A stretch of DNA of 5,012 nucleotides from Thermoplasmatota archaeon (lineage in GTDB: Archaea > Thermoplasmatota > E2 > DHVEG-1). The position numbers and the translations under genes are program-made. How positions within the stretch are numbered: the first letter of the stretch is position 1; every line of letters begins with the position of its first letter. Under the pieces are notes generated by a model. It was not told where the DNA came from and made no database searches. It was given only the letters and a program-made list of their open reading frames with translations. The stretch lies in the NCBI GenBank assembly GCA_030615845.1, contig JAUWYM010000087.1:1-5012 (forward strand), in the 5' to 3' direction. This document shows, piece after piece, positions 1 through 5,012 of this stretch.

Positions 1-44
1 CCTGCCAGCATAATTCCACTCAGTTGCAATCTCTTATTTTTCAT
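1..44 (-). CDS. N-terminus of a probable secreted or membrane protein (partial, runs off left edge)
   Basis: An ATG at 44 opens a frame that stays open to the window edge and reads MKNKRLQLSGIMLAG. A lysine/arginine-rich start followed by a hydrophobic stretch is what the beginning of a Sec signal peptide or N-terminal membrane anchor looks like. An in-frame TGA lies four codons upstream, so 44 is the only ATG start visible in this frame. The ribosome-binding site is weak: a GTGAT sits a few bases before the ATG. A TATA-like element about 50 bases upstream (90-98) could drive it. Only 14 complete codons are visible, so the function cannot be named. The reading as a gene rests on start context and composition alone. 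Confidence 0.45.
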   Translation of the reverse strand, partial: MKNKRLQLSGIMLA

Positions 45-89
45 ATTATCACATCATTATTCATTTTACCTAAATTATATCCTTCTTAG

Positions 90-98
90 TTTATATAT
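90..98 (-). promoter_or_regulatory. TATA-box candidate for the left-edge gene
   Basis: On the minus strand this reads ATATATAAA. The plus strand of the same bases is TTTATATAT, a consensus archaeal TATA box, so the element is nearly symmetric and its direction is ambiguous. Archaeal transcription usually starts about 26 bases downstream of the box centre. For the minus strand that is near position 68, giving a leader of roughly 24 bases before the ATG at 44. No gene follows on the plus strand, only the antisense of the saccharopine dehydrogenase, so the minus direction is preferred. In AT-rich DNA such a match can arise by chance. Confidence 0.4.
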
Positions 99-109
99 GG
101 TTGGAAAAT

Positions 110-127
110 GTTCGGAAAAGGCCGAAC
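110..127. repeat. Perfect 6-bp inverted repeat (small hairpin)
   Basis: GTTCGG at 110-115 and CCGAAC at 122-127 are perfect reverse complements separated by a six-base loop, in an otherwise very AT-rich gap. On the minus strand it lies just beyond the U-rich terminator region of the upstream gene, and immediately upstream of the TATA-like element at 90-98. It could be an RNA hairpin that stabilises the 3' end of the saccharopine dehydrogenase transcript, or a dyad operator for the left-edge gene. Neither role is shown by the sequence. Confidence 0.45.
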
Positions 128-137
128 GACTACTCCA

Positions 138-180
138 TATAAAATAAAAAAATAAAGATAGTATTTATAAAAATAATAGA
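138..180 (-). terminator. U-rich archaeal-type terminator after saccharopine dehydrogenase
   Basis: Read on the minus strand, the stretch starting a few bases after the stop codon is dominated by T-runs, including a run of five and one of seven (TTTATTTTTTTATTTTA). Archaeal RNA polymerase commonly terminates at such poly-U tracts without a stable hairpin. The position right after the last gene of the presumed lysine operon fits the end of that transcription unit. Confidence 0.5.
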
Positions 181-186
181 GTAGGG

Positions 187-1509
187 CTATAAAATTTCTG
201 TTTTTTCATGGAAGATGATATCCATCTCTTCCAGTTCATCAAGAATCGGGTTATAAATTTCAGGAATTACAGGGATGTAAACTCCAGTGATATTGATTTT
301 TCCTTCTAAAATCATTTTCACTGCAATTGCTGCAGGAAGTGCAACGGTACGTGAAACTGAAGAATCTCCATTTGGTATCCCATAATCAACTAATGTTGAT
401 GTGATATACTCCTTTTTTGAAGGGTATTCTGCAACAAATTCATGATGCATCACTACCATGTCCCGCTCTTCTGGTTTTAAAGACATCTTCTTTAGTGTTA
501 AAACATTAAGATAATCTAGTGGATTAATCCTGTCGTCTGGTAGAGGTTCATCACTTAACAGACCAAGCCATTCCAATCGTTTGATAACTGCAGAATAAGA
601 CTTTAGACCAAGAAACCTTGCAACAGCTTGAGAAAGATCATCTTTGGATCCTGCACCAATGAGTTTTCTTGTCAAATCACCATATGTTTTCCCAGAAAAT
701 CCAGATACCGGTTTATCACCAAGCCAACCCAATGCCACGATTCTTCTCATTGTTTCACACCACCCAGTCATCCGGAAAGTACCTCTATATACTGTCGTTG
801 CATGTTTAAGTCCATAAATTTGTTTGTATGGTACGGAATTTCTATTTGGATAATTCTCAAAGGACCCTGCACCTGGTACATCTTGTATTGTATAGTTTTC
901 AAAGAGTTTTTCACCGCGAATTGATACCTCTTTTCCGTTTTCTAGCCATTTTGCGGCATTACGAGAGGCAAGAAGAACTCCGCGGGGAGACCAGGAGAAT
1001 TTGTATCCAAAGGGATTGTTGTTTGCTTCATGAGAAGGTAGAGCACCGGTTGTTGATCGGAAGCTAATAACCTTTCCACCATTTGTCTCAATGTCATGGA
1101 TAATTCTCATCGCAGACATATGATCAATTCCTGGATCAAGACCGCATTCATTGAGAAGGAGAATTCTCGCATTTTTTGCTTGACCATCAAGCTTTTTCAT
1201 CTCATCACTGACATACGAGGTGGTTACCAAATGTTTTTTATGTTTAATACACAGCTTTGCTACTTTAACGTGATAAGTATATGGAAGAAAACTAACTGTT
1301 ACATCTGATTCTGAAATCAACTTTTCCAACTGTTTTTCATCAGAAACATTTAATGTCTCTGCCTCTCCTCGTTCATGGGAGTTAATTATTTTTTCAGCTT
1401 TACTGACTGTTCTGCTTGCCATTTTTACAAAATAGTCTGGTTGATCAAAAAGATATCTTACAAGTGGCCTAGAAACCATCCCTGCACCAAGAACCAATAT
1501 TTTCTTCAT
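187..1509 (-). CDS. Saccharopine dehydrogenase (L-glutamate-forming)
   Basis: This enzyme oxidatively cleaves saccharopine into L-glutamate and 2-aminoadipate 6-semialdehyde using NAD(P)+. It is the second step of saccharopine-type lysine breakdown and corresponds to the C-terminal half of animal AASS or to fungal Lys9. The 440-residue length matches single-domain family members. An N-terminal Rossmann fold shows GAGMVSRP at residues 8-15 and SRTVSKA at 32-38. Family blocks follow: LPYTYH (75-80), ECGLDPGIDHM (121-131), the LPSHEANNNPFGYKFSW region (from 157) continuing into SPRGVLLASRNAA, and YRGTFRMTGWCETM (241-254). The C-terminus has the typical TGVYIPVIPEIYNPIL block. The ATG at 1509 is preceded by GGGAG ten bases upstream. 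The neighbouring reductase supplies its substrate, which makes the assignment strong. Cofactor choice (EC 1.5.1.9 versus 1.5.1.10) cannot be decided by eye. Related families such as carboxynorspermidine synthase are less likely given these blocks and the neighbour. Confidence 0.9.
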   Translation of the reverse strand: MKKILVLGAGMVSRPLVRYLFDQPDYFVKMASRTVSKAEKIINSHERGEAETLNVSDEKQLEKLISESDVTVSFLPYTYHVKVAKLCIKHKKHLVTTSYVSDEMKKLDGQAKNARILLLNECGLDPGIDHMSAMRIIHDIETNGGKVISFRSTTGALPSHEANNNPFGYKFSWSPRGVLLASRNAAKWLENGKEVSIRGEKLFENYTIQDVPGAGSFENYPNRNSVPYKQIYGLKHATTVYRGTFRMTGWCETMRRIVALGWLGDKPVSGFSGKTYGDLTRKLIGAGSKDDLSQAVARFLGLKSYSAVIKRLEWLGLLSDEPLPDDRINPLDYLNVLTLKKMSLKPEERDMVVMHHEFVAEYPSKKEYITSTLVDYGIPNGDSSVSRTVALPAAIAVKMILEGKINITGVYIPVIPEIYNPILDELEEMDIIFHEKTEIL

Positions 1510-1519
1510 ATTTCTTATT

Positions 1520-1524
1520 CTCCC
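1520..1524 (-). promoter_or_regulatory. Shine-Dalgarno of saccharopine dehydrogenase, within a possible hairpin
   Basis: GGGAG on the minus strand lies ten bases before the ATG at 1509, a slightly long but workable spacing. In the RNA its GGAG could pair with an upstream CUCC (1543-1546), with an inner CUACA/UGUAG stem (1531-1535 with 1524-1528) stacked next to it. Such pairing could modulate translation of this gene relative to the reductase upstream. The stems are short and one side carries a seven-base bulge, so this is tentative. Confidence 0.45.
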
Positions 1525-1560
1525 TACAGTTGTAGAATCGTGGGAGCGAAAAGGATTTGC

Positions 1561-2886
1561 TTATAAATATTTATCTATATACCGATGCTCTGGCGTAAGT
1601 TTTCCATGATATAAAATAACTGCTTTTTTTATAGGAAGTGGCAATGTAAGATCATCAAAATCCTGGGTGAACTCTGCTTTTGCAATTTCCGATACAAAAT
1701 CGTAAAGGGAGTTACTAAATTCATGTGATGATTCACGCGGTAGTTCACAAGGGAGGTTGTCAACTGCCATTATAACAACACCATCTCCGCTGCATCCATC
1801 TGTAATTGTGTCTGTTATAGGATCATAAACATAGACAGGATCATCAGGATCGGTTGACTTTTCAGTAAATTCAATTGCTCCGTTTATATCAACGCTTATG
1901 TCACCAATTACTTGTAACTTCAAATTCTCTTGATCGGTGTTTTTCAAAAATTCTTTGGTTACAAGCCGTGGATATTTTCCATCCCAATAAATACAGTTCA
2001 TAAGAATTGTTAAATAAGGAACATATTTCTCAAAAACAGATTTGTATTTTTCTGGATGTTTGTAATAATCTTGAAGTTCAAAGGTACCATGTGGAGAAAT
2101 CGGTTCCACCATATCTTCTTCTTTGAATACGACTTTGTAAATACAGTTGTCTGATGGATTATCAAAAATCATTTTAATTTTTTTAGGTGAAATCTCTTTT
2201 ACAGGAAGGATGTCAAGAATCTCCTGTGCACCTTTTGAGACATTACCATATCCCGCAAATCCAACTATGACGGGCGTTAAAGATTTGGGAATTCCATCTT
2301 GTTCGATCTTTTTTCTAATATTTTTTAAATGTTCTTTGATTTCTGGGAGATGTTTTTTATAGTTGATTGTTTGTTTGATTTCGTTAAATGGCGAATCAAT
2401 ACCTTTTGACTTCATTCGTTGTCCGAAAGCCCATAACGTATCAACCATACCTGCAAGGCCAGCAAACCGGCCAAAGAACACCAGACGGAAGCCTTTTTCA
2501 TTTACGATTTTTTCATAATCAATTAAGTTACATTCTAGTTCCATCATTTTTTTGAGCATTGGCATGTTATATTTCTGACCTTTAATTGTGTGGGAGAAAA
2601 ACACATACGTTTTTTTTGGTTCAAAGAAGTCTATTGGTATTTCTTTTACTGCAAAAATAGTTGGGCAACTTGAAAGATCTTCTTGTACAATGGTTCCAAC
2701 ATTACTATATTCATTGTCAGAATATACTCGTATTTTTGATGGTTGGATAATTGTTTCTATACCATATTTTTCTTTGAATTCTTTGACATGTTCTGGAATT
2801 AATGGAACACGTCGTTCCCATTCGTTTTTATCTTCTCTTCTGATACCTATCTTAGCTGCTATAAATATTCCCCTAAAAAGCTTCAT
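1561..2886 (-). CDS. Lysine-ketoglutarate reductase (saccharopine-forming)
   Basis: This enzyme condenses L-lysine with 2-oxoglutarate and reduces the product, normally with NADPH, to saccharopine. It corresponds to the N-terminal half of animal and plant AASS/LKR-SDH. The 441-residue length fits a stand-alone LKR. The N-terminal AlaDh/PNT-like domain carries RREDKNEWERRVPLIPEHV (16-34), KEIP (81-84), FFSHTIKGQ (96-104), DYEKI (123-127) and the FFGRFAGLAGMVDTLW block (137-152). The nucleotide-binding domain has VGFAGYGNVSKGAQ (208-221), followed by NCIYWDGKYPRLVT (297-310), GDISVDINGAIEF (328-340) and VDNLPCELPRESS (375-387). These later blocks are specific to LKR and exclude ordinary alanine dehydrogenase. 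It lies 36 bases after the eRF1-like gene and 51 bases before saccharopine dehydrogenase, so co-transcription is likely. The start is uncertain: family similarity begins only near residue 13, no good Shine-Dalgarno precedes the ATG at 2886, and a strong AGGGGA sits inside the annotated N-terminus. Confidence 0.88.
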   Translation of the reverse strand: MKLFRGIFIAAKIGIRREDKNEWERRVPLIPEHVKEFKEKYGIETIIQPSKIRVYSDNEYSNVGTIVQEDLSSCPTIFAVKEIPIDFFEPKKTYVFFSHTIKGQKYNMPMLKKMMELECNLIDYEKIVNEKGFRLVFFGRFAGLAGMVDTLWAFGQRMKSKGIDSPFNEIKQTINYKKHLPEIKEHLKNIRKKIEQDGIPKSLTPVIVGFAGYGNVSKGAQEILDILPVKEISPKKIKMIFDNPSDNCIYKVVFKEEDMVEPISPHGTFELQDYYKHPEKYKSVFEKYVPYLTILMNCIYWDGKYPRLVTKEFLKNTDQENLKLQVIGDISVDINGAIEFTEKSTDPDDPVYVYDPITDTITDGCSGDGVVIMAVDNLPCELPRESSHEFSNSLYDFVSEIAKAEFTQDFDDLTLPLPIKKAVILYHGKLTPEHRYIDKYL

Positions 2887-2895
2887 CTTCTGAGA

Positions 2896-2904
2896 TTTTA
2901 AATA
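2896..2904 (-). promoter_or_regulatory. Weak TATA-like element between the eRF1-like and LKR genes
   Basis: The minus strand reads TATTTAAAA here, inside the 36-base gap. If used, transcription would begin near position 2874, just inside the annotated LKR frame, rather than before its ATG at 2886. It may be an internal promoter giving the two lysine genes independent expression, or a chance AT-rich match. Confidence 0.25.
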
Positions 2905-2922
2905 GATTTTGAGGAATAGGCA

Positions 2923-3999
2923 TTATTTGTATCGAAGAATAGCACCAATATGTCCAATATTTACTATTTCTTCATCATCTGTAAATTCAATGTCAGCATC
3001 GGTTCTTTCTGCAAATTCTAAAATTTCCTCTAGTACATCTATCTCAGAAATAGGTTTCCCGCAGTGTGGACATTTTGTAACAGAACCTTCTTTTACCACC
3101 TGGCAATGCTCACAAATCCATCCCTTTATTTTGCAGTCTTTTTCAATTAGTAGGAGTTCCACCTGTCCATTTTTCACGGCCTGGAGTGTATCTTCTACAC
3201 CATATGCTGCAAGGCCGTCTTTAAGTATTTCTTCTTTGAGTTGTCGTACTGCCTCATGGCTTTTCTGTTCTTCTTTTTCAGAGATAAGATGTATCGATTC
3301 TTTCAATAGTTCTTTTTCATCATCAATATCTATGTCAATGAAATCAACAATTCTTTCTGCAAGATGTTTCGGAAGCATGCCTCTAAACTGTAACTTAGCC
3401 TGACCCGGACCAGCGAGAACAATCCTCTTATCTGCTATTTTTTCAAGTGCTTCCTCAACTTCTGAAAAGAAAGCATGGATTGCTCCTTTTCTCAGTCTTT
3501 GAAACCGTGCTTGGGAGCACCCGCCTTTCTTATGTCTATTCATAATATCTTTTGAAAGACTTTTTTGTTGTTCCAAACTGCCAAGAGAAACTGAAAATAT
3601 TTTTGCATAGTTTGAATTGAGAAGCACAAGTGTGAAGGATTCCCATTCATCCTGAATTCTTGCAAGGGGCCGTATGTAGGGTGAGGAATCAACAACAAGG
3701 GAACCATGTACTTCCATCGGCAGTGAAACTGATGTAAAAAAGTTATGTTTGCGAGACGCAAATATTGCAAGGTTATCGCCTGAATGTTTCTTTACGAACT
3801 CTTTGATTTCTACCATTGTTTCTGTAAAATTTTTTTGTTCTTCTCCTGTAAGAAGTTTCGTACATGCGTTTTCTCTTCTTTCTAAAAATTTTTCGTCTAA
3901 TGCGTCTTTATTTAAATACAGAGTAACATAAGTATTTTGACTGTCATTGTCATAAATCTCTGAGAGTTCTCTAATTGTTTCATTTAAATTGTTTTTCAT
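2923..3999 (-). CDS. eRF1-like protein (divergent peptide release factor family, GGC variant)
   Basis: This 358-residue protein is a divergent member of the eRF1/Vms1/baeRF superfamily, whose middle domain enters the ribosomal peptidyl-transferase centre and cleaves peptidyl-tRNA. The N-terminal part has YVTLYLN (24-30) like eRF1 domain 1, but I see no NIKS or YxCxxxF stop-codon-reading motif, and canonical archaeal RF1 is longer (about 415 residues). Domain 2 carries GGCSQARFQRLR at 159-170, aligning with GGQSALRFARLR of eRF1, with Cys161 replacing the catalytic-loop Gln. Domain 3 has DGLAAYG (261-267), LLLIEKD, a zinc ribbon CxxC-x10-CxxC (Cys296, 299, 310, 313) and the C-terminal GHIGAILRY, all eRF1-like. 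A role in ribosome rescue or nascent-chain release independent of stop codons is inferred. The ATG at 3999 has AGGA nine to ten bases upstream. It appears to head a unit with the two lysine genes, although the functional reason is unclear. Confidence 0.8.
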   Translation of the reverse strand: MKNNLNETIRELSEIYDNDSQNTYVTLYLNKDALDEKFLERRENACTKLLTGEEQKNFTETMVEIKEFVKKHSGDNLAIFASRKHNFFTSVSLPMEVHGSLVVDSSPYIRPLARIQDEWESFTLVLLNSNYAKIFSVSLGSLEQQKSLSKDIMNRHKKGGCSQARFQRLRKGAIHAFFSEVEEALEKIADKRIVLAGPGQAKLQFRGMLPKHLAERIVDFIDIDIDDEKELLKESIHLISEKEEQKSHEAVRQLKEEILKDGLAAYGVEDTLQAVKNGQVELLLIEKDCKIKGWICEHCQVVKEGSVTKCPHCGKPISEIDVLEEILEFAERTDADIEFTDDEEIVNIGHIGAILRYK

Positions 4000-4037
4000 G
4001 TGCTCATTTCCTGCATTATTAGTTATTTTTTGACCCT

Positions 4038-4112
4038 TTATTTTCCTAAACTCCCAACAGCAAGTATTTGATAAAATAATATTGTTTTGTTATTGGATTC
4101 TGATTTTGTCAT
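4038..4112 (-). CDS. Possible 24-codon leader ORF upstream of the eRF1-like gene
   Basis: An ATG at 4112 opens 24 codons, starting MTKSESNNKT and ending in GSLGK, closed by TAA at 4038-4040. The ATG lies about 31 bases after the centre of the TATA box at 4140-4147, so with the usual 26-base offset the transcript would begin about five bases before it. That suits leaderless translation, which is common in archaea. The ORF ends 38 bases before the eRF1-like start codon. It has no recognisable Shine-Dalgarno and no known relatives that I can name, and ORFs this short occur by chance. If real, it could be a regulatory leader peptide. Confidence 0.22.
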   Translation of the reverse strand: MTKSESNNKTILFYQILAVGSLGK

Positions 4113-4139
4113 AAACAATTTTGAACAATAGCTACATGA

Positions 4140-4147
4140 TATATAAA
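4140..4147 (-). promoter_or_regulatory. TATA box, probable promoter of the eRF1-like/lysine gene unit
   Basis: The minus strand reads TTTATATA exactly, the archaeal TATA consensus, with an A-rich stretch (TAAACATC) upstream where a BRE would lie. The expected start is near 4117, giving a leader of about 118 bases before the ATG at 3999. It is the best promoter match in the gap ahead of the three-gene unit. The long leader is unusual for archaea, and a weaker AT-rich match nearer the gene (around 4068-4079) could be an alternative. Confidence 0.45.
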
Positions 4148-4286
4148 AGATGTTTAGCCATATTTCCTAAATTCCTGCAAAATTAAGCGTATACTTGTTT
4201 TAATTTTGATTTTCTGAGCAATTTAGTCTTTTGAAGTGGGATATATGTGTAGAAAGTGTAGTTAAGTTAGAAATAACTATATTACA

Positions 4287-4300
4287 GTAAAAAGGAAAGA
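4287..4300 (-). terminator. U-rich terminator candidate after the C25 peptidase gene
   Basis: About 17 bases past the peptidase stop codon the minus strand reads TCTTTCCTTTTT, a pyrimidine and U-rich tract of the kind that ends archaeal transcripts. No stable hairpin is seen in front of it. It fits the end of the peptidase transcript, ahead of the separate promoter at 4140-4147. Confidence 0.35.
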
Positions 4301-4317
4301 ATGTCTTCTGCGCTGCT

Positions 4318-5012
4318 CTAGTATAACTTGCCTTCTAACAGTGAGTATATCTGAGGGAAATATTTTTCTAATAATTCAAAGAGGAACGTTAGCAACGGAA
4401 AGTTATAATATATCGGCATTTTAACAGGTAGCGGATCTGACCAGTCACTTTCAGCTCTGTGTTCATCTCTGGCTTTTACTTTCACCTGATATATACCAAT
4501 CTTTGACCATATGTGTGAAGCTTCTACTTCTTCATCAGATTCATAGGGGCCAAGCCATTCGCTAAAGGTACCGTCTCCAAAATCCCACTTATAATGGAGT
4601 TTGTCCCCATCTCTATCAGTAGTAGTACTCTTCAAGGTATATTCCTTTCCGATCTTTCCTGCTTTTAACCCTGAAGGCCTTGTTGGTTTAGCAGGAGCAT
4701 GATTGCCATCGTTGTAAAAAGTAAGAGCTGGATCGCCAAACAGATTTAACTGATAGTAACACCATCTCATACCGGGTACATTAATACGGTGAAGGACATC
4801 TTCTTTGGAATCCTGATTTGCCTTACCTATTTCAGGAATGTTTTCGCCAAATACTGCATCCCAGAACTGTCGATGGTACCGTTGCGAAGCGCCATCGGTA
4901 CTTCCTACAACGCCCCAACCATACCGGGCATTCATAATCGCTGCAAAAGCAGCATTATCCGTCTTCACAGTATACTGCTCTGCAATACAATCATATCCAT
5001 CAGGGTTGTCAA
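4318..5012 (-). CDS. C25-family (gingipain-type) peptidase with PKD-like domain, C-terminal part (partial at 5' end)
   Basis: The frame is open from the right edge to TAG at 4318, giving 230 visible residues. The GTG at 4968 is internal, because the upstream codons DNPDGYDCIAEQYT continue in frame without a stop and match the family. Residues 1 to about 90 form the end of a peptidase C25 domain: DCIAEQYT (7-14), NARYGWGVVGSTDGASQRY (27-45), IGKANQDSKED (61-71) and NLFGDPAL (89-96). In this family the catalytic His and Cys lie before this section, so they are outside the window. A PKD-like beta-sandwich follows at about 107-197, with the signatures TDRDGDKLHYKWDFGDGT and SHIWSKIGIYQVKVKARD. 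The protein ends in a hydrophobic, aromatic-rich tail (about 199-230). Members of this family are secreted cysteine endopeptidases, and the PKD-like domain suggests a cell-surface or extracellular location. Here it may feed peptides to the amino-acid catabolism encoded next to it, which is inference. Confidence 0.85.
   Translation of the reverse strand, partial: DNPDGYDCIAEQYTVKTDNAAFAAIMNARYGWGVVGSTDGASQRYHRQFWDAVFGENIPEIGKANQDSKEDVLHRINVPGMRWCYYQLNLFGDPALTFYNDGNHAPAKPTRPSGLKAGKIGKEYTLKSTTTDRDGDKLHYKWDFGDGTFSEWLGPYESDEEVEASHIWSKIGIYQVKVKARDEHRAESDWSDPLPVKMPIYYNFPLLTFLFELLEKYFPQIYSLLEGKLY

Larger units (their letters stand above)
4000..4317. other. 318-base intergenic region between the eRF1-like gene and the C25 peptidase gene
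   Basis: The stretch is strongly AT-rich and holds no long ORF on either strand, and I see no tRNA or repeat array. On the minus strand it contains, in order of transcription, a U-rich probable terminator of the peptidase gene (4287-4300), a consensus TATA box (4140-4147), a possible 24-codon ORF (4038-4112) and the Shine-Dalgarno of the eRF1-like gene. Nothing convincing is seen between about 4150 and 4285. Confidence 0.6.

Noticed and set aside
628..1566. Several plus-strand frames of 63-98 residues
   Set aside because: All lie opposite the well-supported saccharopine dehydrogenase and have no coherent composition or family motif.
1561..2886. Alanine dehydrogenase or transhydrogenase alpha subunit
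   Set aside because: The N-terminal domain shares that fold, but the RREDKNEWERRVPL, NCIYWDGKYPRL and VDNLPCELPRESS blocks and the adjacent saccharopine dehydrogenase identify lysine-ketoglutarate reductase.
2909..3403. Plus-strand 164-residue reading frame
   Set aside because: It is antisense to the eRF1-like gene, is extremely serine-rich as expected from the complement of acidic and lysine codons, and has no recognisable domain.
3540..3770. Second minus-strand frame of 76 residues inside the eRF1-like gene
   Set aside because: It overlaps the eRF1-like frame completely in another phase, whose motifs are clear, and shows no motif of its own.
2923..3999. Canonical archaeal peptide chain release factor aRF1
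   Set aside because: The protein is shorter than aRF1, lacks a visible NIKS motif and has GGC for GGQ, so a paralogue with another role is more likely.
4318..4968. Complete 216-residue protein starting at GTG 4968
   Set aside because: The frame continues without a stop to the window edge and the upstream residues (DNPDGYDCIAEQYT) match the C25 peptidase family, so GTG 4968 encodes an internal Val and the gene is partial.
1..5012. Defence system, CRISPR array, transposon or RNA gene
   Set aside because: No repeat-spacer pattern, transposase motif, terminal repeats or tRNA/rRNA-like sequence was found. The window is metabolic, translational and secreted-protein coding.

Overview
This 5,012-base window is AT-rich and most likely archaeal. 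The evidence is a paralogue of the archaeal/eukaryotic release factor eRF1 with an archaeal-style zinc ribbon, a C25 (gingipain-type) peptidase fused to a PKD-like domain of a kind common in euryarchaeal surface proteins, TTTATATA-type TATA elements in the gaps, and U-rich tracts without strong hairpins after genes. A euryarchaeal lineage such as Thermoplasmatota fits best. That placement is an inference from protein style, not from a marker gene.

All genes read on the minus strand, so the biological order runs from right to left. At the right edge (4318-5012) is the C-terminal part of a secreted C25-family peptidase with a PKD-like domain and a short hydrophobic tail. Its catalytic residues lie beyond the window. 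A 318-base gap (4000-4317) follows, holding a probable U-rich terminator, a consensus TATA box and a possible 24-codon leader ORF.

Next come three closely spaced genes with gaps of 36 and 51 bases, probably one transcription unit. They are an eRF1-like protein (2923-3999) with GGC in place of GGQ and no recognisable stop-codon-reading motif, a lysine-ketoglutarate reductase (1561-2886) and a saccharopine dehydrogenase (187-1509). After a U-rich terminator, a small hairpin and another TATA element, the first 14 codons of a probable secreted protein run off the left edge (1-44).

The two dehydrogenases form a complete saccharopine module: lysine plus 2-oxoglutarate gives saccharopine, which is then split into glutamate and 2-aminoadipate semialdehyde. 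Archaea usually make lysine by the diaminopimelate or LysW routes, so this separate two-gene saccharopine module is notable and probably degrades lysine. Next to a secreted peptidase it suggests a peptide- and amino-acid-using heterotroph. The eRF1-like protein at the head of the group is the most unusual item. It looks like a ribosome-rescue or quality-control factor rather than a termination factor, and its link to lysine metabolism is unexplained.
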